Shown here in pieces: positions 17,703-25,654 of a DNA stretch of 46,477 bases; position 1 is the first letter of the stretch, and every line of letters begins with the position of its first letter. The translations under genes and the position numbers were made by a program. The DNA lies in IMG/VR virus record IMGVR_UViG_3300034272_001302, positions 1 to 46,477 of that record. One strand, written 5' to 3'. A model generated the notes under the pieces. The model searched no databases. It was not told the DNA's origin and saw only the letters and a program-made list of their open reading frames with translations. The stretch comes from a virus.

Positions 17703-18641
17703 ATGAAGATATTATTAACTGGTGGTGGTGGATTTTTAGGCCGATTTGTTTATCAGGAACTACTGAATAGGAATTACGGCCAAACCGATATATTTATACC
17801 ACGAAAGAAAGACTATGATCTAACTGATTATAGCACTGTTAAAAAACTATTTGAAGAGCATAAGCCCGATACTGTGATTCATATGGCAGCAGAGGTTGGA
17901 GGTATCGGGGCGAATATGGCTAATCCTGGAAGATTCTTTTATAGTAATATGGTTATGGGATCTAATCTTATTGAGATGAGCAGGCTGTACGGGGTTAGCC
18001 AGTTTGTTCAAATTGGTACAGTATGTTCTTATCCAAAGTTTTGTGATGCTCCTTTTATGGAAGAGGATATTTGGGATGGATATCCTGAAGAAACTAATGC
18101 TCCTTATGGGATTGCTAAAAAGGCCTTATTTGTGATGTTGGAGGCTTATAAAAAACAGTATGGATTAAATAGTTGCGTAATAGTACCAACTAATCTTTAT
18201 GGACCTTTTGATAACTTTGATCCAGCTTCTTCTCATGTTATTCCTGCATTAATTAGAAAATTCATAATTGCTAAAAAGCGTAATTTCCCAAATGTTTCTT
18301 GTTGGGGAGATGGATCAGCAACTAGAGAGTTCTTGTACGTTGAAGATGCAGCACGAGCAGTTGTTGACGGAATGGAAAAGGTTAAGGATCCCGGTCCTAT
18401 TAATGTGGGATCTGGCAAAGAAATTAGTATTCTATTATTAGTTGACAAAATTAAAGAATTGGTTAATTATAGCGGAGATATTCTTTGGGATAGCTCTAAA
18501 CCAAATGGACAGCCTAGACGAGTTTTGAATATTGCCAAAGCTAAGCAGCTATTAGACTGGGAGCCAAAGCAAGAGTTTATATCAGGATTAAAAAAAACCA
18601 TAGAATGGTACTTAAAAACTAAATCATGTGCGGAATTGTAG
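17703..18641 (+). CDS. fcl: GDP-L-fucose synthase
   Basis: This is a 312-residue epimerase/reductase that completes GDP-L-fucose synthesis from the GMD product. It shows LLTGGGGFLGRFV (NADP loop), HMAAEVGGIGANMANPG, GTVCSYPKFCDAPFMEED and NAPYGIAKKALFV (YxxxK), then VPTNLYGPFDNFDPASSHVI, all hallmarks of the Fcl/WcaG family. The length is normal. The next gene, glmS, starts 16 bases before its stop. With gmd it gives the virus a complete two-step route from GDP-mannose. Confidence 0.93.
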   Translation: MKILLTGGGGFLGRFVYQELLNRNYGQTDIFIPRKKDYDLTDYSTVKKLFEEHKPDTVIHMAAEVGGIGANMANPGRFFYSNMVMGSNLIEMSRLYGVSQFVQIGTVCSYPKFCDAPFMEEDIWDGYPEETNAPYGIAKKALFVMLEAYKKQYGLNSCVIVPTNLYGPFDNFDPASSHVIPALIRKFIIAKKRNFPNVSCWGDGSATREFLYVEDAARAVVDGMEKVKDPGPINVGSGKEISILLLVDKIKELVNYSGDILWDSSKPNGQPRRVLNIAKAKQLLDWEPKQEFISGLKKTIEWYLKTKSCAEL

Positions 18642-20446
18642 CATACGTCGGAAAGAACAATTGTTCAAATGATATATTAGACAAACTATCGTCTCTAGAA
18701 TATAGAGGATATGATAGTGCTGGGGTGTGTTATGTATGTGGCCCAGAATTTAAAGTTTATAAGTCTGTGGGACCGGTAGAGTCTTTAAAAAAACAGGCTG
18801 GTTCGTCCTTACTGAGATCGTACTGTGCTGTTGCTCATACTCGCTGGGCAACTCATGGAAAACCATCACTAAACAACTGTCATCCTCATGTTACTAGTGA
18901 TCAGAGATTAGTATTAGTTCATAACGGAATTATTGAAAACTATAAAGAACTCAAGGCTGAATTAAGTCCGAAGTATACTTTCTCATCAGATACTGACAGT
19001 GAAGTTCTATTATATTTGATATATGATATTATGATCTCTAATAATCTGTCGTTATTTGAAGCAACTAAACTAGCCTTAGAGCAAGTTATGGGGGCTTATG
19101 CTATTGTTGTAATCGATAGGTATAGTACAGATACTCTGGTTTGTGCTAGGAAAGGAAGCTCTTTGATAGTAGGAATAGGAGATGGCGAATACTATGTATC
19201 CTCTGATAAAATGGGTATTGATCAGAAGATTACTAATATAGTATATCTTAAAGACAATAGCGTCTGTAAAATTAATGATCAAATTGTCACCTATGATATG
19301 ACATGCGGAATCGAAGTAGACTGTGAAATAGAAAAAGTACTAGATCATAGAATGCCTTCTGATAAAGGGGATTATGAGTCGTACATGCTCAAAGAGATTT
19401 ATGAACAGTCAGAAACAATAACTCAATGTATTACTGGGCGTATCTCTAAAGATAAAATTAAACTTGGTGGATTATTAGGATATGAAAAAGTATTGTCTTC
19501 AGCAAAACATATTACTATTGTTGCTTGTGGATCAAGCTGGAATGCTGGATTATTAGGCAAATACTATATTGAAGAATTAAACGATATTAAAGTTAGTGTT
19601 GAATATGCTAGCGAATTTAGATATCGATTAACAGCAATTAGTCCTGGAGATATTGTTATTGGAATTAGTCAGAGCGGAGAAACCGCAGATACTATTGCTG
19701 CTTTAGAAAAAGCAAAAGCTCAAGGAGCAACTGTCATTGGAATATGCAATGTTCCTAATTCAACCATGGCAAGAATGACTAACTGTGGCATATTTTTAAG
19801 GTCAGGAGTAGAAATTGGTGTTGCTAGTACCAAGACTTTTTTAAATCAAGTTTTGGTGCTTCTATTATTATCTTTATGGATTAATCAAAATCAAGAAAAA
19901 TACAATATTGAGATTAGAAGAAATATAATTAATGAAATACTAAATCTTCCAAACTTAATTAAACAAACACTAGACTCTTCAGAAGAGATATGGAGTATTG
20001 CTGAGGAGTACTGTGATATTAAGAATTGTTTATTTCTTGGAAGAGGATACAATTTCCCTATAGCACTAGAGGGTGCTTTGAAGCTTAAAGAGATTAGTTA
20101 CATTCATGCTGAAGGATATGCTGCTGCTGAAATGAAACATGGTCCTTTAGCTTTGGTTGATAGAGACACTCCAACAATTGTTATATCTAATAATATGGAT
20201 CAGTATCAAAAATTACAAAACAATATTCAAGAAATAAAAGCAAGAGATGGTCAAGTAATTACTATAAGCAATCAACAACAAGATATTGCTGGAGATCATA
20301 ATATTTATGTTCCTTCATGTATTGATCATGTGTGTCCACTAGTTTCCGTAGTTCCTCTGCAGTTGTTTTCTTATTATAGCGCAAAGCTAAGGGGCTGTAA
20401 TATTGATAGACCAAGAAACTTAGCAAAAAGCGTTACTGTAGAATGA
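18626..20446 (+). CDS. glmS: Glutamine-fructose-6-phosphate aminotransferase
   Basis: This is a 606-residue full-length GlmS. Cys2 (MCGIVAYVGK) is the N-terminal nucleophile, and EYRGYDSAGV and HTRWATHGKP belong to the glutaminase domain. Two SIS isomerase domains follow, with ACGSSWNAGL, GISQSGETADT, GVASTKTFLNQ and the C-terminal RPRNLAKSVTVE. It makes glucosamine-6-phosphate, the precursor of UDP-GlcNAc. All key residues are present. The overlap with fcl and with the GT2 gene indicates one glycan operon. Confidence 0.95.
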   Translation: MCGIVAYVGKNNCSNDILDKLSSLEYRGYDSAGVCYVCGPEFKVYKSVGPVESLKKQAGSSLLRSYCAVAHTRWATHGKPSLNNCHPHVTSDQRLVLVHNGIIENYKELKAELSPKYTFSSDTDSEVLLYLIYDIMISNNLSLFEATKLALEQVMGAYAIVVIDRYSTDTLVCARKGSSLIVGIGDGEYYVSSDKMGIDQKITNIVYLKDNSVCKINDQIVTYDMTCGIEVDCEIEKVLDHRMPSDKGDYESYMLKEIYEQSETITQCITGRISKDKIKLGGLLGYEKVLSSAKHITIVACGSSWNAGLLGKYYIEELNDIKVSVEYASEFRYRLTAISPGDIVIGISQSGETADTIAALEKAKAQGATVIGICNVPNSTMARMTNCGIFLRSGVEIGVASTKTFLNQVLVLLLLSLWINQNQEKYNIEIRRNIINEILNLPNLIKQTLDSSEEIWSIAEEYCDIKNCLFLGRGYNFPIALEGALKLKEISYIHAEGYAAAEMKHGPLALVDRDTPTIVISNNMDQYQKLQNNIQEIKARDGQVITISNQQQDIAGDHNIYVPSCIDHVCPLVSVVPLQLFSYYSAKLRGCNIDRPRNLAKSVTVE

Positions 20447-21150
20447 AAATATCAATATGCTCTCAAATAAAAAATAGACTGTATCAGTTTAGTAAGACTT
20501 TTTTAAAAAATATGGAGACTCTTGGACAATACCAAGATATTGAATGGATAATTGTGGACTGTGGATCAACAGATAACTTATCTGAATATATCGCGGAATA
20601 TTTGGAAAAATATAGTTTTGTTAAATACTATCAAGCTCTTGATTTTAAGTATTCTATTCCAATAGCTAAAAATTTTGCTGTGCGATTTTCCTCTGGAGAT
20701 TATGTTTTTAATTTAGATTGTGATAATTATTTAGATAATATAGTTGATGAAATAAGATCTTCTGATCAAGGAGTTCATTGTCATGAATATCTTAAAGGAA
20801 CTCATGGAAGAATAGGAATGAGCAAAGAAATCTTTGTTAAGATAGGAGGATATGATGAAAACTTTTTTCCTGCCGGAGTTCATGATAATGATATTATTTT
20901 ACGAGCAAACTATCTAGACTATAAATTTAAAAGTATTCCTAGTATTACTCCTCCGGTATCTAATAGTAAAAAAGATACTATTAAAGATTTTGGAGAGGGT
21001 ATGGATTGGGAAACAATGGTAAAATATAATGAAATTATTATGAAATATAATGAAAAGAAAAAACTGTTAAATCCTAATAATAATATTTTTACTCCTTGTT
21101 CTTTTATCTATAATCTGAAGGATACTGTAGAGAAGACTAATGAATTCTGA
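20443..21150 (+). CDS. GT2-family glycosyltransferase
   Basis: This is a 235-residue GT-A type glycosyltransferase. Residues 1-45 (ISICSQIKNRLYQFSKTFLK, then EWIIVDCGSTDNLSEY) show the nucleotide-binding start. NFAVRFSSGDYVFNLDCDNY carries the metal-binding DxD-like motif. HDNDIILRANYLDYKF is the ED-like catalytic segment. The donor and acceptor cannot be read. The start overlaps the glmS stop by 4 bases. It probably adds a sugar to a surface glycan or a phage protein. Confidence 0.82.
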   Translation: MKISICSQIKNRLYQFSKTFLKNMETLGQYQDIEWIIVDCGSTDNLSEYIAEYLEKYSFVKYYQALDFKYSIPIAKNFAVRFSSGDYVFNLDCDNYLDNIVDEIRSSDQGVHCHEYLKGTHGRIGMSKEIFVKIGGYDENFFPAGVHDNDIILRANYLDYKFKSIPSITPPVSNSKKDTIKDFGEGMDWETMVKYNEIIMKYNEKKKLLNPNNNIFTPCSFIYNLKDTVEKTNEF

Positions 21151-22315
21151 AAAACTATTAGATAGTTATGTTGAGATGGCAGACACCTTGTTATATCAAG
21201 ACGATGCTACTTTAAGATACTATCAAGAGCTTTTGGAAAAGAATATAGTAAATTGGGCACTTGAACATAGTAATGTTTATAAGACTTTATATCGGCCAGA
21301 CAGAATATTTATCAAGGATGATCTACTTAATAAAGAAAACTGGTATGTTCCACAGCTAAAAGAGAATAGTGGGATACGTAGCACTAGCGGAAGTACTACA
21401 GGAGATCCTTTTTCATACTCTATATATAATAGATATGCTAGATTTTTAATAGATGATCAACATTGGAGTTTGATACTCAAGGAGTTTGGATTATATCAAC
21501 ATCATATTAAAATAGCAATAATGTATTATTTTAAAGACACATTGTCTGTTTTCTCAGATAGTGAATTTGTCAGATCGGACCACTCTGTTTCAAATCAGTT
21601 TCAGTATAATCATGGTAGTAAGGATTGTTCGGTAGATTATATTAACTTTCAAAATTTTGGTAGTACTGATTGGTATGAAAAATTGTTCGATTATTTAAGC
21701 GGTACTGAAATTGATATTATAATTAGTACGGGACCTATAATTAACCAGCTATGTAATGAGATCAGAAAAAGAAAGTATTCTAAAAAATTATGTTATTTAT
21801 TGAGTCATAGTAATGAATTTCCATTACAAAGAGATTTTGAATTTTTGAAAATTAACAAGCTTATAGATTATCACTGTGATCATATGAGATGTTGGGATGG
21901 TGGGGCCAGTTTCTTTACTTGTAAGTTTGGAACTTATCATTTATTAGATAATATTACGCTTCATAAAAGTATAGATTCTAAATTAGTAACTACGGATTAT
22001 TTTTCACTAGCTGCGCCTTTTGTAAATTATTGGAACGGAGATGTTTGTGAGATTCAAGACCAATACTTGCGATGTCAATGTGGAAGATTGTATCGGCCAT
22101 TCAAGATGCTGGAAAATCGGCCCTTTGCTCTTAAAGGAACTACCAAGTTAACGCAAATAAAAGAAGAAATTAACAAATTAGATTTTAAGAATAACTTGGT
22201 TCAAGTTCAGTTTGAGAATTTGAATGTAAGAATTTCTAGTGATAGGGAGTTGGAAAAGAACGAAAAAACACAACTTAAAAAGATATTGAAGGAATATCAA
22301 ATAACTTTTTGCTAG
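21140..22315 (+). CDS. Adenylate-forming enzyme (PaaK/CapK-like)
   Basis: This is a 391-residue protein. RSTSGSTTGDPFSYSIYNRY matches the Ser/Gly/Thr-rich ATP loop of adenylate-forming enzymes, and the lay-out resembles phenylacetate-CoA-ligase/CapK-like members found in polysaccharide loci. Later parts are FVNYWNGDVCEI (a GD motif) and LRCQCGRLYRPFKM with paired cysteines, as in metal-binding PaaK relatives. It overlaps the GT2 gene. The substrate is unknown. Activation of an acyl group that decorates the glycan is my inference. Confidence 0.65.
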   Translation: MNSEKLLDSYVEMADTLLYQDDATLRYYQELLEKNIVNWALEHSNVYKTLYRPDRIFIKDDLLNKENWYVPQLKENSGIRSTSGSTTGDPFSYSIYNRYARFLIDDQHWSLILKEFGLYQHHIKIAIMYYFKDTLSVFSDSEFVRSDHSVSNQFQYNHGSKDCSVDYINFQNFGSTDWYEKLFDYLSGTEIDIIISTGPIINQLCNEIRKRKYSKKLCYLLSHSNEFPLQRDFEFLKINKLIDYHCDHMRCWDGGASFFTCKFGTYHLLDNITLHKSIDSKLVTTDYFSLAAPFVNYWNGDVCEIQDQYLRCQCGRLYRPFKMLENRPFALKGTTKLTQIKEEINKLDFKNNLVQVQFENLNVRISSDRELEKNEKTQLKKILKEYQITFC

Positions 22316-22374
22316 TCTCCCCCGTTTGGGGTGTATAGTCTATAATTACTACTAGTTGTAAGGGAAATTGTTAT

Positions 22375-22686
22375 ATGGTATATGATAATAATGATGGGAC
22401 AGTTTATAGTGTTTTGACTGGGAAGCCTGGGCAGTGCGGAACTTTTTCTGTACAGTGTATAAGTGATGGATATGGCGGTTACGAATGGGACTTCGGAAAT
22501 GCCGTTCATAATTACGCGGGTTGCTCTGGTTGTTGTACAGCAGCTCCTTGCAATCAATTCACCGGTGGTTATTACGTTAACGGCACCGGCACACCAGAGG
22601 GATTTACTTCTTATTGCGGAACTTGCGATGCGTCTAAAGTTGGACAATTCTGTAACGATACTATTCTTTGTAACGCACCATCTTGA
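22375..22686 (+). CDS. Tag-family protein 1, cysteine-rich
   Basis: This is a 103-residue protein. Its N-terminus MVYDNNDGTVYSVLTGKPGQ is shared with proteins at 23204 and 24578, whose bodies are unrelated. The body has ten cysteines, many close together (CSGCCTAAPC, YCGTCDASK), so a disulfide-rich or metal-binding fold is likely. There is no signal peptide. No family is recognised. It lies just downstream of the glycan operon. Confidence 0.65.
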   Translation: MVYDNNDGTVYSVLTGKPGQCGTFSVQCISDGYGGYEWDFGNAVHNYAGCSGCCTAAPCNQFTGGYYVNGTGTPEGFTSYCGTCDASKVGQFCNDTILCNAPS

Positions 22687-22714
22687 GAGATTAAAATCTA
22701 TCCACGATATAATC

Positions 22715-22742
22715 TTGCCAATACCTCAATGGTCTCTATTAT
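22715..22742 (+). promoter_or_regulatory. Sigma-70-type promoter
   Basis: TTGCCA and TATTAT are separated by 16 bases, 20 bases before the start of the 134-residue gene, which itself has an AAGGAG site. Confidence 0.5.
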
Positions 22743-22761
22743 AAACTAAAGGAGACTAAAT

Positions 22762-23166
22762 ATGATCAATAAAAACAATGTGGCCGATATTCTTCCTATT
22801 CTGATTAAGGACGAAGAAACTTTTAACCGTCTTAAGAACGATTTTCCTTCCATTCTGGCGGATCTTGTGACTTTTAAGGATAATCCTAATTGTTCTTGTC
22901 GAGGAAGAGTTTTTAAATTCTTCTCTGAACATCTAGAAGCTAATCCAAATATTTTAGATCAGTATGTTAAAGATGCTAGTGAAATAACTGTTAAGCTACA
23001 ATCTTTAAGTGATGAACGAGCTGCTAATAATTATGCTGGTAAGGTCTTCCTTGTTGATAAGGGAGAAGAAGCGTGGGCGGCATTTGCGGGAACTTTACCC
23101 GGCAAGATGTTCCGAATGTTTAGCGTGGCTGAAAGAGATGATAAAGTAGTGGTGTATTTCTTGTAG
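22762..23166 (+). CDS. Hypothetical protein
   Basis: This is a 134-residue protein with an excellent AAGGAG ribosome site. The first half is helical (DILPILIKDEETFNRLKNDF, VFKFFSEHLEANPNILDQYV) with one CSCRG cysteine pair. The second half (KVFLVDKGEEAWAAFAGTLP, MFRMFSVAERDDKVVVYFL) is beta-like. I do not recognise a family. It lies between two tag-family genes. Confidence 0.65.
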   Translation: MINKNNVADILPILIKDEETFNRLKNDFPSILADLVTFKDNPNCSCRGRVFKFFSEHLEANPNILDQYVKDASEITVKLQSLSDERAANNYAGKVFLVDKGEEAWAAFAGTLPGKMFRMFSVAERDDKVVVYFL

Positions 23167-23203
23167 TGATTATTGAATAACTTACTCAACAGGATACAAC
23201 ACC

Positions 23204-24037
23204 ATGAATGATAATGGGCCAATTTATAGCGTGTTAACTGGGAAGCCTGCTTTATTCACCGGCTTCGCGCGCCCCACCGACAACTATGGCGGCAGCGTTG
23301 GGGTCCAGCCGTGGCCCGCCACTTGGTCCAACACAAGCAACTCTTTCACACGCACAACCTTCCAAGGTTATTCTCCTTCTTATCCTTCGACCCTCTGGAC
23401 CCATGTTTTCACCCTCAGTGGAAACTCCGGCACCATCACTGGCACCCCCAAGTTTTTCCGCTCTGTGACCAACCACGGCGGCGGTCAGCTAGATAAAGAC
23501 GGCCTTTTCAACTACGACAACCCGTCCTCTCTAAACGCTGGCACTTACTATGTGAGTGTTCCCGGCGGCAACTTTAACAACTATCCTAGCTCGTCCACAG
23601 CGACGTATACGTTTGCCAACTCTGTGCTTGCCAGTGCCAAGCCATTCCCTGATGGCACCGACTTTGCAAATTTCGATCCGGCAGCGAATGTTAGCGTAAG
23701 CGGTCTGGTGACCAGCTTTACCGTTTATGCCAATGCACATGCTGGCAAGGTCTTCTTTACCGTACCTGCGGGTTCAGCGCGTTCAGTAACGATTGCGTTT
23801 ATAAACAGACGCGGAAATAACACCGGGTGGGATTTAACAACCGGCGGCGTAAATGCACTACGTTCTATTGTCAACTACAATAATTCGGGTTGGACATTAG
23901 ATAAGAATGGCACTTATTCGGCCCCGTACCCGTATGGCTTGACTAAGACGCTTACGATGAACCCCGGCGATTATATTGTTGACCTGCGCGGGTCGCGGTA
24001 CAGCGGCGGATACACCGGCACAATCACAATCACATAA
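23204..24037 (+). CDS. Tag-family protein 2, GC-rich beta-structured body
   Basis: This is a 277-residue protein. The first ~16 residues (MNDNGPIYSVLTGKPALF) carry the same tag as its neighbours. From about base 23260 the DNA switches abruptly to GC-rich codons (GGCTTCGCGCGCCCCACC) unlike the surrounding AT-rich genes. The body is Gly/Ser/Thr/Tyr-rich beta sequence with two similar halves (LNAGTYYVSVPGGNF; MNPGDYIVDLRGSRY). It looks like an acquired beta-sandwich or adhesin fused behind a resident tag. There are no cysteines in the body. Function is unknown. Confidence 0.7.
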   Translation: MNDNGPIYSVLTGKPALFTGFARPTDNYGGSVGVQPWPATWSNTSNSFTRTTFQGYSPSYPSTLWTHVFTLSGNSGTITGTPKFFRSVTNHGGGQLDKDGLFNYDNPSSLNAGTYYVSVPGGNFNNYPSSSTATYTFANSVLASAKPFPDGTDFANFDPAANVSVSGLVTSFTVYANAHAGKVFFTVPAGSARSVTIAFINRRGNNTGWDLTTGGVNALRSIVNYNNSGWTLDKNGTYSAPYPYGLTKTLTMNPGDYIVDLRGSRYSGGYTGTITIT

Positions 24038-24048
24038 GGAGAAATACT

Positions 24049-24561
24049 ATGAAAGGCGCAAAAATCACACTACCAAATGGAAAAAGGTTTGCTCTTGTGG
24101 CTCGTAGCGGAAGCTACAGTGTAATATGGCAAGCATTACCAACGTCACTAAGAAATCCAGAAGGAGAAAGATGGCATCCCATTAACGCAACCACACATAC
24201 TATAGGTTCGCCATTAGACGATAATGATATTCCTAATTTGTGTTGCTTAGTTAGAGACCCTGTTGAAAGATTTCGCTCATCTTGTGCTAGACAACAAAAA
24301 ACCGTAGAAGAAGGACTTGAATCAATATCTTTTGATGTTCATTTCTGGACACTAGAATCTATGGGACTATTGGCTGAAGGAATAACCTACTTTCGATTCC
24401 CTGATCAAATAGATGATTGCGCACAATGGTTAGGGTTGGAGACTCCTGTACCAATATTAAATGAGGAGTTAGAAGAAGACAAGCCAGTCTTGACGGAAGA
24501 ACAGAAAATTCTTATTCGTGAAGCATATTCTTCTGATGTGGAGTTGTGGGAATCTTTATAA
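24049..24561 (+). CDS. Sulfotransferase-like protein
   Basis: This is a 170-residue protein. LVARSGSYSVIWQALP could be a degenerate 5'-phosphosulfate loop. CCLVRDPVERFRSSCARQ matches the 3'-phosphate-binding RDPxxRxxS motif of PAPS-dependent sulfotransferases. The protein is short for the family, so it may be a minimal or degraded form. It starts 11 bases after a tag-family gene and ends 16 bases before another. Sulfation of a surface glycan or of neighbours is conjecture. Confidence 0.5.
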   Translation: MKGAKITLPNGKRFALVARSGSYSVIWQALPTSLRNPEGERWHPINATTHTIGSPLDDNDIPNLCCLVRDPVERFRSSCARQQKTVEEGLESISFDVHFWTLESMGLLAEGITYFRFPDQIDDCAQWLGLETPVPILNEELEEDKPVLTEEQKILIREAYSSDVELWESL

Positions 24562-24577
24562 AAAAGGGTACAATATT

Positions 24578-24949
24578 ATGGCATATGATAATAGTAACGG
24601 ACCAGTTTATAGCCAAGTGGTAAACAAACTAGCTCCTTGTACATCTAACAGTAATTGTTCAGCGGGAGAGTACTGTTGTAGTGATGGGACATCATCATAT
24701 TGTGGAACAGGTAGTTGCCTTATCCTTATAGCAGCATGTAACTCTGGCAATAACTACTGTGGTACTGGAAACTCCTCGTATAACACTGCCACTTATGCTT
24801 ATGCAAACAATCAATGGTATTATGGCAATGCAACACTAAGTGCCACGTACTTCAGACAACAAGGGGCATTATACTGCGGAGGAACTTTTTTTAATACGCA
24901 CGTAAATGCTCAGGGTCCAGGAACTTGGGGAATAAGAGCATGTTCATAA
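24578..24949 (+). CDS. Tag-family protein 3, cysteine-rich
   Basis: This is a 123-residue protein beginning MAYDNSNGPVYSQVVNKLAP, the third member of the tag family. I start at this Met because AAGGG lies 9 bases upstream and because the tag aligns. A frame extension upstream would read through the previous gene. The body is Cys/Ser/Asn/Tyr-rich (CSAGEYCCSDGTSSYCGTGS), resembling small disulfide-rich domains. It differs from tag protein 1 in cysteine spacing. Function is unknown. Confidence 0.65.
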   Translation: MAYDNSNGPVYSQVVNKLAPCTSNSNCSAGEYCCSDGTSSYCGTGSCLILIAACNSGNNYCGTGNSSYNTATYAYANNQWYYGNATLSATYFRQQGALYCGGTFFNTHVNAQGPGTWGIRACS

Positions 24950-25224
24950 TTTATTTATTTATTTCTTTAGCTTTGTCGTACGCTTGGAGTGATACTGAAG
25001 TTACTCGGCCACTAAGAAATTTGGTAGCGCGAGTTCCATACGTTCGTAAACCATTGTTGTGTCATGAGTGTGTTAGTTTTTGGATTAGTCTTGGCCTATC
25101 GTTCTTTTTAAATCCTTTGCAAGATTTTACAGCTCCAATGGTTAGTAACATACTGAGTGCTTTTTGTGGATTTTTTATTAATATGGTCTTTGTTCGCAAA
25201 CATTTGGTTCCTTATAAGGACTAA
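24940..25224 (+). CDS. Small membrane protein with CxxC-FW motif (DUF1360-like)
   Basis: This is a 94-residue protein. MFIIYLFISLALSYAWSD is an N-terminal membrane segment. LLCHECVSFWISLGLSFFL carries the CxxC...FW pattern of DUF1360-type membrane proteins and a second segment. SNILSAFCGFFINMVFV is a third. The ATG at 24940 overlaps the preceding stop. A TTG 15 bases upstream is less likely. The role is unknown; an envelope-active cargo protein is possible. Confidence 0.6.
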   Translation: MFIIYLFISLALSYAWSDTEVTRPLRNLVARVPYVRKPLLCHECVSFWISLGLSFFLNPLQDFTAPMVSNILSAFCGFFINMVFVRKHLVPYKD

Positions 25225-25226
25225 AG

Positions 25227-25255
25227 TTCCAATACGGGACTGTCGATACTATAAG
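25227..25255 (+). promoter_or_regulatory. Possible promoter with CGATA in spacer
   Basis: TTCCAA and TATAAG are 17 bases apart and the spacer contains GTCGATAC, close to the CGATAATA signature of the early promoters. The -35 is poor. It lies upstream of the secreted-protein/subtilase pair. Confidence 0.4.
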
Positions 25256-25298
25256 TGTGGAAACTGGTCAATTTCTTTTAACCTCAGAGGATAATTTT

Positions 25299-25583
25299 AT
25301 GCTAAAGCTATTAAGCGGATTGTTTGTATTTGCTCTATGTTCAGTATCATATGGTAGTGATTGGATGAGTTATGTTCCTCAGCAACCAATGGCTGTTCAA
25401 CAAGCTCCAGCTATTCAGTATGTTCCAGTATACTATCCGATTATAATAGCTCCTGCAGCTCCTCAGCTCGTTCCAGTAACAACTTATCAAAACTTTGTGG
25501 TAGAACGTCGATGCTGGACTCTTTTAAAGAGATATGAGGTAGTTAGTGTTCCTCAAACAGTTTATGTTCCAATTAGGTATTGA
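25299..25583 (+). CDS. Small secreted protein, paralogue of the one at 17362
   Basis: This is a 94-residue protein with signal peptide MLKLLSGLFVFALCSVSYGS and a mature part rich in Pro, Val, Tyr and Gln (VPQQPMAVQQAPAIQYVPVY), ending in VPIRY. I start at 25299, which has GAGG upstream; the frame extends further but without support. The paralogue at 17362 shares the signal-peptide end and the Tyr/Pro-rich plan. It precedes the subtilase. Confidence 0.6.
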   Translation: MLKLLSGLFVFALCSVSYGSDWMSYVPQQPMAVQQAPAIQYVPVYYPIIIAPAAPQLVPVTTYQNFVVERRCWTLLKRYEVVSVPQTVYVPIRY

Positions 25584-25654
25584 CTTCTCAAATTTTTCTG
25601 ATAGGGTGAGAGTTGTCTCTTATTTTATCACAAAAAAACGCAAGGAAGTGATCA

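Noticed and set aside
23252-23476. Several frames within the GC-rich tag-2 gene
   Set aside because: High GC removes stop codons in all frames; only the tag frame has a ribosome site and a sensible protein.
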